A stretch of 64,000 nucleotides of DNA from Cymbidium sinense (taxonomy: Eukaryota; Streptophyta; Magnoliopsida; Asparagales; Orchidaceae): positions 207,446,982 through 207,510,981 of the forward strand of contig CM038215.1 in NCBI GenBank assembly GCA_021442155.1. The letters run 5' to 3'. The notes beneath the pieces are model-generated. The model worked only from the letters and a program-made list of their open reading frames with translations, was not told the DNA's origin and did not search any database. Numbering within the stretch: the first letter of the stretch is position 1; every line of letters starts with the position of its first letter. Below are positions 48,411 to 60,828 of the stretch, piece by piece. A program made the translations under genes and the position numbers.

Positions 48411-48440
48411 GTTGTATAAGGGTAGAGCTCAGCTACCCAT
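48411..48440 (+). other. TATAAGGG stem-loop module in A5
   Basis: GTTGTATAAGGGTAGAGCTC followed by AGCTACCC: a six-pair stem GGGTAG/CTACCC. GGGTTGTACGATGG and CGATCGTACTGG follow. Confidence 0.75.
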
Positions 48441-49660
48441 ATTTCTTTTCGGGTTGTACGATGGTATTCGATCGTACTGGCCTCTTATTCTTTTGTGATA
48501 GCTTTATAAGTCTATTTGATATTTTGTTTAGCTTATGCATTAGAAAAATCATGTCTTTTCATAGTTTATTTATGATTGGTGACTGTTGTATGGCCTAGAT
48601 GCGATTAGGCTCCTAGGATAAAAAAAAATGCATTTTTTTACCCAAACTAACAACTCATAACTAAATTTCCTAAAAATAACTCATAACATCACATAAAAGC
48701 CTAAACATTAAATCAAGATAATAAAATATTTAGCAACCCCTTAGCTAGATGATTGTATGTTTAATATCATGCATATCATGTTATTTTCACTCTTGCTAAG
48801 TGGAGGCTTTCATCTTTGCCAAATAGTAAGGGCTTAAACTTTGAGAGCCTATGATGGAAGAACACCTATTTCTCTTTTGATTTATCCCATAATAAATTTC
48901 ATCATCCATTTAGGCATATAAAATCCTATATCTTGTGTCAAAATAAAGAGTATAAAATCAAATAAAATATGATAAGATTTGCATTAGATTAAGCCATTTT
49001 CATACTCCTTATGCTCTAGTCTCTTAGTGAGTGAGATTAAGGACTTAGTTTCTTTTCTAAATAATAACAATCTAGCTATCTTGCAAAAGCATAAGATTTT
49101 CCTACATGGATTTGAAGCATAGGAGGAGTTAGCTGGCTGCCACTCCAGGTGGTAATAAGTTCAGCAGTCTGGTGGTTTTCTATCTCTTATAGAGCCATAT
49201 ACCTACTTTTGCCTTAAATTTAGGTCGTGCTTTGGCCTTCACCAAAGCTCCCTAGATTTAGGATTTGAGATTGTCATTTCCCTTTGGGCTACAAGCATAA
49301 ATCCTCACCTCTTAAGCATCCTAATAATCTCGTGTTGTTAGAGTATAAGTCATAGCTTTCTAATGAAATATTAATTAAAACATATAAAATTTATTCAATT
49401 TTAAAATTATAAAGCCCAACCATAGGATAGATTGGAGTACTCACTAGGCTTCCTAGTATCATGAGCACTCCTTACTCATCTATTTTGATAATAACTCTCT
49501 CCTTTGGTTTCAATAAAACTCTCTCCTTTTGATCCATCCCACTTGATTTTCTAAAACACAACCAATTTATTGATAATCTTATCTTTGAATTATTTGGAGA
49601 CAACGCTTACTTTAATTGAGAGTATTCTTAAGAGATTCACTTTTCTTAAGATGTAATTAA

Positions 49661-49682
49661 ATATGGGGGCTTGCCTCCATAG
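49661..49682 (+). other. 22-nt hairpin in the tail of A5
   Basis: TATGGGGG pairs with CCTCCATA (one G-T pair) around CTTG. It lies 265 bp before the element end. Confidence 0.75.
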
Positions 49683-49947
49683 GAACTTTAGAATCCAGTT
49701 TAAATAAACCCTATTTTATTCATCCATGTAAAGTAGGGAAAAAATCTCTGGTATATTCGAAGACACATCATGCTTTAGGAGTCCTTTATTAGGTGATTAG
49801 GTCCATTGTAGGGTAGTGGTTCTATCTTTCAAGATAGTATACTATTCCTCAATGTCGTACCCAATCACCTCAATAAGTACACCCTTAGATCTGCGTGGTG
49901 TCTCCTATATACAAACCCAAACCAAAACACCAAAAATAAACACCACA

Positions 49948-50411
49948 ATTGGTTAATTATTTTATTTACAATGTTTGTGCAATAAAAATGGCACGCTTTT
50001 CCTAGGTATTTTTAAGTATGATGATTTTTGTATGGCTTAGATTTCATTAGGCTCTTCAAGATTATAAATTTTCTACTAAATTAAAATAAATAATTCCAAC
50101 TTAAAGTTAATACAACTCATAACCTTATGATAAAATCATAGGAATTAATCAATAAACTTAATTTAGATGTCATAGGCCTATAATTAATGTGGATAACATC
50201 TTCTTGCATGCATATTATCTTTTTTTCCTTAAATATAGGATATCTTCACTCATTTTATGAAAAGGGGAGTGTAGGACCATTGATAATAACTGCTTAAGCC
50301 CTTCTCGTAGATTGATCCATAATTTAATTTCATCATATATATATATGCTACCCACCCAAGCTTGAGTCAAATTGATGAGTCAAAATGAATAAAATATACA
50401 ATTTTTATTAT
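49948..50411 (+). mobile_element. Copy A4, continuation after A5
   Basis: It begins with the duplicated ATTGG. It then matches A8 from 59405 on and A5 from 48500 on: TTTACAATG...TAAAAATGGCACGCTTTT, GTATGGCTTAGATTTCATTAGGCTC, and TTGATCCATAATTTAATTTCATCAT. It is cut at 50411 by the head of A6. Confidence 0.8.
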
Positions 50412-53400
50412 TGTTGACTTCACTTATGAGGCTAAAAACCTTCCTCTTAAACCTAGGATTTGATATAGGCACCAAGATTTTGTTAACCTCATTTTTTAGT
50501 GAGGTTGACAATCACCTTAATCTTAGTATTTAGGATCTCTAATATTAGATTAAGAGCTTCCTAATTAGACACTTAGGACACTAAATTTAGTAACTAGGTG
50601 TACAACCAAAATAAAAGAAAAAATAAATCAAAGTGAAACTAAATGTATAATAAGAAAATAAAATAAATTTAAAAGTCAACACATTAAGGTAAAACTTAAG
50701 TTAGCCTAATGGACCCCATAGGACCCAACTTAACCCAATTAAATAAAGTGAGTCCAATCAAATCCAAATTTAATAAAATTCAATAAAAACTTAAATTATA
50801 TAAATCTAAATTAAAATCTAATTTTAATTGAGCTTAGAATAAAGTAATTGACATGGTTGGCCCAATTGACCTTAGTTTAGCTCAAAATCACCTAAGTCCT
50901 TAAAATATCAAATAAAATCAAATAAAAAATAATAAACATAAACAAATATAAAACTAAAATTAGATGGGGCACAAAATGGCTAACTAGGTCATTTGACCTA
51001 AGTTGACTTTATGTGAGCCCCACCAAATCAAAGGTCAAACCAATCATAATTTGATCAAATTGAGTCATCCTAAAGGCTCAAAATTTTGAAATAAATATAA
51101 TCAAATATAAAACTAAATAAATTTGAATCAAATGAAGACTCAGATGGCTTAATCAGGTCATTTAGTCTAAGTGTTCCCAAATGAATCATATTCAACCCAA
51201 ACCCAAATTAAATTAAAATTAAATCAAATCAAATATTCCAAAATACTTGAAAATCATATTTTGAAATAATTTAACATTTTCTTAAGTTTTATTTGATTGA
51301 ATTAGTCATTTGACCTAAGTGAACTTGATTTAACCCATTAAGCCTAATTTATGCTAAAATGGGTTTAAATCAAAATCAATTCTAAATTAATTAAAATTAA
51401 TTACTTCAAATCACTTTAAATACTTGATAAAATAAAATTAAAACTCAAATACACTTAAATTTAAGTCAGATTGGTCATTTGACTTGAGTAAACTCAATTT
51501 GGGTTAAAATGGGTTCAAATCAGAACCAAGTCCAAATTAATTGAAATCAATTACTTCAAATCATTTAAAAAATTGAATTAAACATAACTATAACCTAATC
51601 TAAACTTAATTGATCCAAATCGACTGATTAAACTTAACTTGACTCATTTGAGCCAAATGAGTTAAGAGGGGTTCAAACTAGCTCAATTCAACTTAAGTGC
51701 ACTCAAATCCAACCTAAATTCTGTCACATAGAAGCTAGCACTTCAACCTATGTGGAATGAAACTCAAAGTAAATTATAAAGGCCATGGGATGGTGAATAG
51801 TTAAGCAAGTTACCAAAATTCAAATCCACTCAAGCATAAGCCATATCTCCACTTGGATACTTAGGAGGCTCTACAATAGCTAAACCACCAATTTTTAACT
51901 TCTCCAGCCTCCTCCTAGTTGTCCATCACCTTTAATCACCATTAATGGTGATTTTTGGCAACCATTAAAAAGATAGAAAAGGAGAGCTTCCAAGCTCTCT
52001 TTTCTAGCTAAAAAATATTTTTTTTGGGAGCTCTACTGATCACAGCCCTACCATCCCCTCCTTTTCCACACATAAACTCATAAAATATGACCAAATTTTC
52101 ATTAAGGGCGGTGGCCATTGGTGGAGAGAATGATCTGGAAAGAGGCAAGCAAGGGGAACCATAATAAAGACTCATTTCAACTAAAGGAAGTTCTTCAATG
52201 CAAAAAATCCATTGAATGTGGGCTTTAGCAATGTAATTTTTTAAAACTTAGAAAAACCTTAGGTTCCTTTATTTGGTGTAAATCTTTGCAAGATTCTAGG
52301 AAAAAATTTAGAATCCCATTGCTTTTACTTTCTCTAGGCCTTTGGTGTGAAATATGATGTTTTTTTAGTTAGTTCACTAGAAAAAAAATGAGCTATTTAG
52401 GAAAAACCCAACTGCCTGAGCTCCTCTGTTCTCCATTCATGAGGGAGATGGCATAACAGCCATCCGATCCCTCTTTAATGGGATGGATGATTGTGATTAA
52501 AACATCTTTAGTACTTGATTTAGATCACTAGATCGGTGAAAAAAATCTAGGCCATTCGATCTACGATCGGATAGTTCGGATTAACCCATTTTTTGCTCAT
52601 TTTTTCTCTTTAGCATTTGTGTGATCCAACCAGGCTTCAACACATGTAAAGGAGGTCCAATCATTGCAAAATGGGTTAAGTAAGAAATTCAGGGATTTTT
52701 TGAATTTAAAAATTACTAAAATGTACTTAAAAAATCATAAAAATTTCTTAACAAAAAAAAAATGCAAATAAGGGCTCATTGGACTCAACTTTTAGAGAGA
52801 AATACAATGAACCCAAAAAACTTCCATTTTTATTAGATATTTTGGGATATCTTGAGTTTGAATAAAAATAAAAATTTTAATTATTTTTAAATATTAATCA
52901 AATTGATTTGAAGCTTTTATGTAATGAAATTTAGTCTAGGATCTACTTACCATGAAAATTTTAGATAAAATGTAACTAGATTGAAAGGTATTAAATTTTG
53001 AAGCTTAAATGGCTCATTTTACTAAAAAAAAATAATTAAACATTATAAAAATTATGAAAAATCACCAAAATGGCTTAAAATACTTTAATTAACATGTGAA
53101 CACTTGGAAATAAATATTTAAGCCTTTTGAACCTCATTGAATCTTAAATCACCTAATCATGGATTAATTAACATTAATTAATCCCTTTAATTATGTTACA
53201 AAATTTTACAATAAATCATCCATTAATCCAATGAAAAGACAAATGACCCCTCTCTAGATTTATATTCAAAGAGATATCTAATAAAAATTAATCCCTAATT
53301 GGTATTTGGTAATTTTAGATTATTTTAAATTTTAATGAAAATAATCAAACCTTAATCACAGTTAAAATAATGATTCGCTTAACCTTAAACTTTGACAATA

Positions 53401-53486
53401 TTAAACTAGTGTTATAATCTATCTAACATAAAAATTTCATGGATCGTCAATCAATGAATTGAATGTTATTAAATTTTCAAATTCTA
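50412..53486 (+). mobile_element. Family A element, copy A6 (front part)
   Basis: A head TGTTGACTTCAC stands at 50412 and a second, near-perfect palindromic head at 50481 (TGTTAACCTCA ... TGAGGTTGACA). Either the head is duplicated or two insertions lie close together. The TTGACC-type block (50700-51720), the GC-richer block with GGGATGGATGATTGTGATTA (52480-52500) and AT-rich sequence follow. It is cut at 53486 by the minus-strand copy A7. Confidence 0.7.
50481..50510 (+). repeat. Near-perfect palindromic head inside A6
   Basis: Eleven-base arms TGTTAACCTCA and TGAGGTTGACA pair at ten positions plus one G-T pair. It is the cleanest example of the head structure in the window. Confidence 0.8.
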
Positions 53487-54226
53487 TGTGTGGGAATTTT
53501 ATTTAGAACACCACACAAATCTTAGTACTTAACTAGGTAATCAAGTACATCATTAAGGGATAAATATATTTTCTTGAAAGATAAATATATTATCCTATAA
53601 TAGATTCAATTACCTACTAAAGACTCCGAAGTTGATAGGTCTTTAATGTACCAGAGATTTTTTCCTTGAACTACATGGAGATGTAGAATAAGGTTTATTT
53701 TAATTCAAGGTTCATAGTTTCCTATGAAGGCAAGCCCCTATAGTTAATTACATCTTTAAAAAAATGTGAATTCTTCTAAGAAGACTCTCAATTAAAGAAA
53801 TCGACCTTTATCTCTATGGATTTCAATGCTTATTTTAAAAGGATTGTTAATTTGGAAATTCAAAAGGGAAAAGTCTAAGGAGGAAGAGCCCTTTCAAAAG
53901 CCCAAAGGGATTAAGTAGAAATTTTTTAGATACTAGGAATTCTCATAAGGATTTCAACTATCCTATCATTTAACTTTACATTTTTTGAAATTGAAATTTT
54001 TGAAATTTAAAGTTAACATTTTATTAGAAATTTAAAACTTAAATTCTGACAACACTAGACTGTAGAATTGCCTAGGAGTTGAAGATTTATTCTAATAGGA
54101 TTCTTCATACCCTATGCCTAAAAGTGCTCTTGTCATAAGCCAAAAGCTCGACCTAGTCTAATTGTGGGAATTATTGGTTATTCTTCTCACTTGAGAAAAT
54201 AAAGGACATACTTCTCGCATGGAAGG
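53487..54226 (-). mobile_element. Family A element, copy A7 (tail part; continues at 60829)
   Basis: On the minus strand the tail matches 49170-49947 of A5: GATTTGTGTGGTGTTCTAAA near the end, the 22-nt hairpin (53722-53743), and the AGCTCGACCTAGTC-type phrase near 54145. It is interrupted at 54226 by A8, and the sequence resumes at 60829. Confidence 0.75.
53722..53743 (-). other. 22-nt hairpin in A7
   Basis: On the minus strand the arms are CTATAGGGG and CCTTCATAG around CTTG: eight of nine positions pair when G-T is counted. Confidence 0.65.
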
Positions 54227-57200
54227 TGTTGACCTCACTTTTGGAGTGAGGATTAATCTTCTTCATCTTAGATCTAGGAACCTTCTAGACACTTGGATTT
54301 TCTTCTAGGACACTTCTAGTGATTAAGGAAACACTAAACTTAAGCTTAGAGACTTAGATGGCATAACCCTAAGCTTAGACTCTACCTTAGGATAAATAGA
54401 TTTCACCTATCATATGACATAAACCAAAACTCATACCTATTAACTCATCCAAACTTAAGATCATGTAGATGGAGCTAAACCAACCTCAAATCTATTTAGT
54501 TAATCTTAATTGAATTTGGTTTTCTGATCCAAGCTCCAAGCCAAATTAACTTGGATCTTTACCTAAGTTAACTCCACCAGATCCCATAACTTAATTCAAA
54601 CCTATTCAAGTGAACTAAGTCCAATTTGATTTTTTCACCAACTTCAACTATTCATTAGATCATTTCAAGCTACTCCAACACTTGTAATCAAACCAATTGA
54701 ACCAAGGATGGTGATTAACCCAAGTAAACCCATCTAACCTAAAGGGTTCAAATGAGCCAAAACTAATTAAGCTCAAATCAATTGTAATCAAAATCACCAA
54801 TCAATTTCAAATTTATTATTGAACACATCCCAACCATCCATAACCCTAATTGGTCCAAGTTGGCTTGACCAAGTCACTTGACCCAAAGTGACCTAAAATT
54901 GGGTAAATGAACCAAACTCTCAATTAAACTCCCATTATGTTAAACTAATCCATCCAATCTCATTAATGATTGTAGGTCATTATTAAACACTCCACTACAA
55001 TCAATTGAACCTAATCAAGCAAATTGGATCCTTTGACCCAAGTCGACCCAATTTGACATAAAGGGTCAAATTGAACTAAATCAAATCTTAGATCAAATTG
55101 GTTAAAACCAATACTTATATCCAATCACCAATTCAATATTAAAGAATATCCAACTTTCAATAGAACCCAATTTGGTCAACCTAACTCAATTAGCACACTT
55201 AGCCCAATTTGATCTAAAGGTTCAAATTGAACCAAATCACTTTGTACTCTAAATTAATATAAATCAACCATTCCAATCAATAACCAATGATCAATTAAAC
55301 ATAGAGCTAACCCATGCTCAAGCCAATTTGGCCAATTTGGTCAAATTGGTCAACATGACCCATTTGACCCAAATTGAACCATATGAGCCAAATCCAAATC
55401 TAACCCAAATTAAATCAAACCAATTGCCCTCATTCACTCCAAATGGTCAATTGAGCTCACCCAAGTTACTTTGACCCAATTTAGTCAAAGTGGTCAACTA
55501 AGTCTAACTTGACCTATTTGACCTATATGGGACAAATTGAGTGAAACCTAACCAAACTTGGCATGACTCATCCTTGGGTCACCATGGTCCTACATAAGTG
55601 AGTCAACCCATGGTGAACTCGATTTGGGTCAAACCTAAATCAAGCTACCCAAATGGAATAAAATCTCCATTTGGATGGGTTCTCCACACCTTTACCCTAA
55701 GGTAGCCACCTTTGGCTTTTATTGGATAAGAGGACCATTGACCCAACCTAACCTAAAGCTATTGGGATCAACCTTGGCTAAGAGAGGGTGAGTTCACCCA
55801 TGGGCATCCATTGGTCCACTTAAGGGAGAGTGTACCTCATGCCAGCTCACTACACTCCCTCAGCCTCTCACCCTTAGCCACCTCAACAATCCCTTGGCAT
55901 CTTTGACCAGCTACCGGACGGCTATTAAAGGCTAAATCAATCCTAGCCCTTGGTTCAACTAGGAACGAGAGTATACTCCTTCCCATCGATTCAAACTGAG
56001 CATAGAGCTTCCATAGAGCATTTTGCACAGTCCCATACCTTTTCAAGAGCTCCTTGTGCACTCCACCATTGGCTAGACCAACTCCTGATCGAACCTAATA
56101 GGTCCATTCATCCAAACTTCCTAAACCTCCACCAAACTCAAATTAACTCTTTTTACACTTCACCTCCCTCCGATGAGCCGAAACAAATCATTTCCTAAGC
56201 GATTCAACCACTAGAAGACATCTTGAGACCAACTTCGGCAAGCTTTGCGATGGTGTTTGGTCCATAGTGATCCAGGAGGCAGCTCATGATTTCCTTAGTA
56301 GGCTTTGTCTCTTCAAGATGAAGTTATCTATATTCGGTTGACCGTCGATCTATAGCTTCTATGAGATAAAAATTAGTAACCATAGCTTTGGCCCCTATGT
56401 GTTGTTCTTTTTTGAAGTGAATCATGTTTCATATGATCTCCACCATGTAGGATCTTCTTAGATTCATTCAGTGATCATTTTGGAGTTGATTTTGCCATCA
56501 AACGAGCTCCTGAGCTTGGATAGAGCGGTGAAAGGTGGACAGTGTCTATCTTTTGGCCCTCATGGGATGACGGATCATCATCCGTCCATTCCATGTGATT
56601 TGAATGGATGGTCATGATTAATCGCTTTACAAATTTTGATTTAATCCCTTTAAAAATACAATATTAATCTCAACTATCTTATCCGATATTAGTTAGCCGA
56701 GATGAAATCGTATCCATCAGCCGCCATTGAGTCAACTGCCACATTGAACAATTTAAGTGACCAATACTATGGTGCACATGAAAAGAGTGTGTCAGCATTC
56801 GCGTGCCGATAATTAATTAGGCTTCAAAAAGGTAATTAAATATCCAAAACTTTAAAAAATCATAACTAACTATAGAAAAATCTAAAAAAATACAAATAAA
56901 CTCATTTTGGAAAGGTTAGACATAGGAGAATTTATAAATAAAATCCCTACTTTATGCCTAATGAATAGTTCTTAATTAAGATTTGAAGCTTAGGCTAATT
57001 ACCTTAATTAAGACTAAATTACTTTAGCCAATTAATTCCAAATTTAGTGGGATGCTTCTATGGGATGTCCTTTGCCTCTCATAATTTTCTTGGAATTATT
57101 GTCATGTAATTTAAAGAATTTAGAATTTCAATGCTAATTACCCTCTTTAATCAATTAAATAATTATTAAATTTGGTGAATAGTAAAAATTAAATAATTAA

Positions 57201-59310
57201 TGATAATTAATCATTGTGGACAGTGGGGATAGTGAGGAGAAATAATTAATCCCCTTTCCTAATTATTTTTCCAAGTGTATTCCCTTGAGAGGGTTAATTA
57301 AAATAATTAGGGAATAATTAGAAAAATTAATAATAAAATAAAAATAAAATAAAATTAATAATTAGTTTTGATAATTTAAACATAATCCATTAATTTCCCT
57401 TTATGTGTTTAATAACATAAAGTCATTAAGGAAATTATGATTAACCCATTGGTATGAAAAACTCATAAGAGTATTTAACTTAGATTCTCACCTTCTTTAA
57501 TCTAATTAACTCTTAAGCATGAGTCTAATTGCATTGGATTCTTTTAGGTGCATTGCAAATTTTACTTTTCTAAGAGCATATCATTGAAGGCTCATGATCA
57601 AGTAGTTACTTAAAGTCAAGAAGTTTAGGAATGGGTAATTAAATTTATGTGCTTAATGATTTGAACCTAATCACCTCATAAAATCCATTTAATTTCTTTC
57701 TTTAAATATATAAAATCACCAACATGGGATGGGGTAAATACTAAGTACCATCTCTCTTCTTTAAGTTTTAATAAGCTCAAACATCAAAATCAAATCTTAT
57801 AAGAACTTTGGTTAGTCTTAAGGAATATTTATTTGGCTTGATTGTCCTTAGAAGTTAATATAATTGAGTATGTTATGTGGAAATATTTAATTATTTCTTT
57901 TTAATCATTATAAATATGCATGTCATTTACTTCAAATTATTTTTAAAATTATAAGCTAATGATAAATAAGAATGTGAAATTTAAGTTAATGTTGGCTATA
58001 AATGTTTAATAAAGTTTCCATTTAGTTATAATTTTAAGATTGTAAAGAATTATTTTGTCTTCATGGTTCATGTTTGTATTTACATGTATTTAAGTTGGCA
58101 AGTATATAGTATGGACATCCGAGGAATACAAGACTTTAAGTAGTTCCAAGGAGGTCTTAAATAATCTCACTTTCCTAGTTTAACAATGGCATGTACTTGC
58201 TTAAATCTCTAATACATGTCTACATGTGCTTAGCTATGAAATGAAATCTTTCTTTTCTACCAAATTCATCATTAATGATCATCATGTGTTTACAAATATG
58301 CATATTAAATTTAATATCACGAACATTGTAAATGAAGAAGTTTGTATACTATTGATGATGAGAAGAAGTAGTTGAATGTTATTCATATAATGGTGACTCA
58401 ATTTTATTAATTTTAAAATGCCTTTCATGTTTGAATAAGATTTCTTAAAATTAATCTAATTTTAGGCTTAATAAAATGTTTATAAATGGTTCACTAAAGA
58501 AACCAAAGTCATAGTAATAAACCTTTAAAAAATAACTTAGGGTAGGGATGAAGGGAGTTAAACCTATTTTTTCTCTTCATAATAATTTGATGTTAAGTAG
58601 GTATCAAATGAAATAAGAAAGCATAAATTAAAATAAATTAATTCATTCAAAGATTTGAAGTGAAATCTCCCCTAATGTTTAACTTAAACAAGTCTAAACT
58701 TTAGACAACCATACTCTTAAAGCTTAATGAAGATACACAAACCTTAGCACACACATTAGAATGCTAAGTCATCGATTTTAGTATTAGGTTACAGGTGTAT
58801 GTTGTGGTGATATGTTTTATTTTGTGATATAATATTTTAAACTGGATGTTAGGATTGTTTGTGCATAGACTGGATGTTAGGTTGTTATTAGCCTAACGAT
58901 GTCTTATGTAAGGGATTGTGCTAAAGGTGCCACTATAATAATAAATAAATATAAATATTCTTGCTTGTAGATGCCGCTTATGCCCATAAATATAATCCAA
59001 TTAGGATAGGTGGGCTTAGTTACCCAAGTGCAGTGTGCTAAGTCCAAATATGTGAAATATAATTTCCTGACTTGTATGTTCGTTTAGCTAATGTTTATTT
59101 TGAAGGTGTAGTTAAACTTTAATTTTCATAAACATGTAGTTTTTGCAATAGGATTAGATTAATGCTATAGGATTTAGAAGATGAGCAGTGGCTAGAAGAC
59201 AAAGACCTGGGAACTCTGTGAAGCTTGGAGAAAACTAATCCAAAGGAGGAAAGAAGAATAAGAGATTGAAGACTCCCATTTATTTCATTTGTTAAATTAA
59301 TTGTAATCTA

Positions 59311-59340
59311 GCTTGTATAAGGGTAGAGCTCGACTACCCA
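59311..59340 (+). other. TATAAGGG stem-loop module in A8
   Basis: CTTGTATAAGGGTAGAGCTC then GACTACCC: a full six-pair stem. Confidence 0.75.
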
Positions 59341-60557
59341 ACTTTTTTTTTCTTTTTTTTTGGTGTGTACGGAGGTACAAACCACATCAACCTCTTATCA
59401 TTTTATAAAGTTTAAATGTTTGATTTTTGTGTTTAGTTTTCACAATAGAAATAACATGCTTTCATAGGTTTTTAAAGTGTGATTATTTGAAATGTAGCCT
59501 GGATGCAGTGGGTTCTTTAAGATAAAATTAAATTTTCTACTCTCACTAAAAATTCATAACTTTATTTTAATAAAACTCATGATCTCACCTTAAAGCCTAT
59601 GTTTATAATCAAGATACATAAAAGATTTAGAAACCCCTTGCTAAATATTGTATGTTATCACACCATGCATTTCATGTTATGCCACTCTTGAATAGGGAGG
59701 GTCTCCACTCTTGCATAGTAGGGAATATTCTTGATCTTTGAGGGCGATCCTTTGTAGTGGAGAATACCTCCTCCAATTGATTTAGCCCATGACTTAATTT
59801 CATCATGAATATATGCATAATTGTCCTATGCCTTGGTCCAAATGAATGTGTTAAAATGGTTTAAAAAGTTATAAATTTTTGCATTAATCTAAGTCATGTT
59901 TTCATGCCAATCATACTCTAGTCTCTTAGAGAGTGAGTTTAAGAATATAGCTTTCTTCCTAATTAAACAATAACCTAGATATCTTGCATCTACATAAGAC
60001 TGGCTTACATGATTTTAAAATATATGAGGTGTTAGTTAGCGACCACTCTAGGTGGTTATAAGTTCAGAAGAGTCGAGATGTGTCTATTCTCTCTTGTGGA
60101 GGTAAACTATTATATCCCATTTTTTTATTAGACTTAGGTCATGCTTAGCTTGTGCCAAATCATTTTAGATTTAAGTTCCAAGGCTACTTATTTCCTTTCA
60201 TCTAATAGTATAAGTCCTCATCTCTTAGGCATTTCTAAAATCTTGTGTTGTTAGACTATATGCCCTATCATTCTAATAAAATTTTAATTTAATCAAAAGT
60301 AAATTTTTTCTTTTAAAAATGTAAAGCCTTATTAAAGGGTAGATTGAAGCACTTACTAGGCTTCCTAGTATTATAGGTGTTTTCTACTTATTCTCCTTTG
60401 AAACCCATAAATAAGTCTTCCTATTTAAACTTTCCCCACTTGATTTTGAAATTACCTAATCCTTTGATAGTTTAATTTTAAAATCTTTGGAGATACTTAT
60501 TGACTACTTTAATCAAGAGTGTTATTAGAAAATTCTCATTTCATAAGATGTAAGTAA

Positions 60558-60579
60558 CTATGGGAGGTTACTTTCATAG
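60558..60579 (+). other. 22-nt hairpin in A8
   Basis: Arms CTATGGGAG and CTTTCATAG pair if G-T pairs are allowed, with loop GTTA. Confidence 0.65.
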
Positions 60580-60828
60580 GGAATTAAAAAACCTGACATA
60601 TAATAAACTATGTTTTACTTCTCCATATAAAATAGGGGAAAGATCGTTGGTATATAAGTAGACTCATCTGCCTTAGGAGTTCTTTTTAGGTGATTAGGTC
60701 CATTATGAGGTGATGTTTCTATCTTTTGAGATAGTACATCATGCCTTAATGCCGCACCTGATCACTTCAATAAGTATCCCCTAGGATCTATGTGGTGTCC
60801 CTACAACTCCAAATTAAAATACCATACA

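Larger units (their letters stand above)
41928..49952 (+). mobile_element. Family A element, copy A5 (complete), with 5-bp target duplication
   Basis: The element itself is 41933-49947. It starts TGTTGACCTCAC and ends AAATAAACACCACA. ATTGG flanks it at 41928-41932 and 49948-49952, and copy A4 continues on both sides. Order inside: palindromic head; tandem palindrome units (42170-42900); TTGACC-rich G-poor block (42900-44060); GC-richer block (44060-44880); CCACGTCAGC-bearing segment (45170-45310); AT-rich part (45310-46960); duplicated GGACATCCC module (46968-47420); GGTGGGCTTGG segment (48060-48120); stem-loop module (48411-48440); tail with hairpin (49661-49682). No second LTR, primer-binding site or coding region was found. 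TG...CA ends and a 5-bp duplication fit integrase-mediated insertion, such as an unusually long solo LTR. Confidence 0.85.
54227..60828 (+). mobile_element. Family A element, copy A8 (nearly complete, 6.6 kb)
   Basis: The head is TGTTGACCTCACTTTTGG at 54227. The TTGACC-rich block runs 54560-55560, the GC-richer block 55560-56360, and a GGATGACGGATCATCATCC segment is at 56566. AT-rich sequence follows to 58060, then a single GGACATCC module (58115-58200), GGATAGGTGGGC at 59002, the stem-loop module (59311-59340), the hairpin (60558-60579), and the end ATTAAAATACCATACA at 60828. It sits inside the minus-strand copy A7/A9. A 5-bp duplication is not preserved exactly (GAAGG left, AGTGT right). 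The overlapping frames at 55837-56198 are not conserved. Confidence 0.8.

Noticed and set aside
41933..49947. Family A as a LINE
   Set aside because: No poly(A) or simple-repeat tail and no coding region. A5 and A8 are complete at both ends rather than 5'-truncated.
55837..56198. Overlapping frames of 74 and 82 codons on both strands in A8
   Set aside because: They lie in the same GC-richer block. Frames on both strands and no conservation in A4 or A5 argue against coding.
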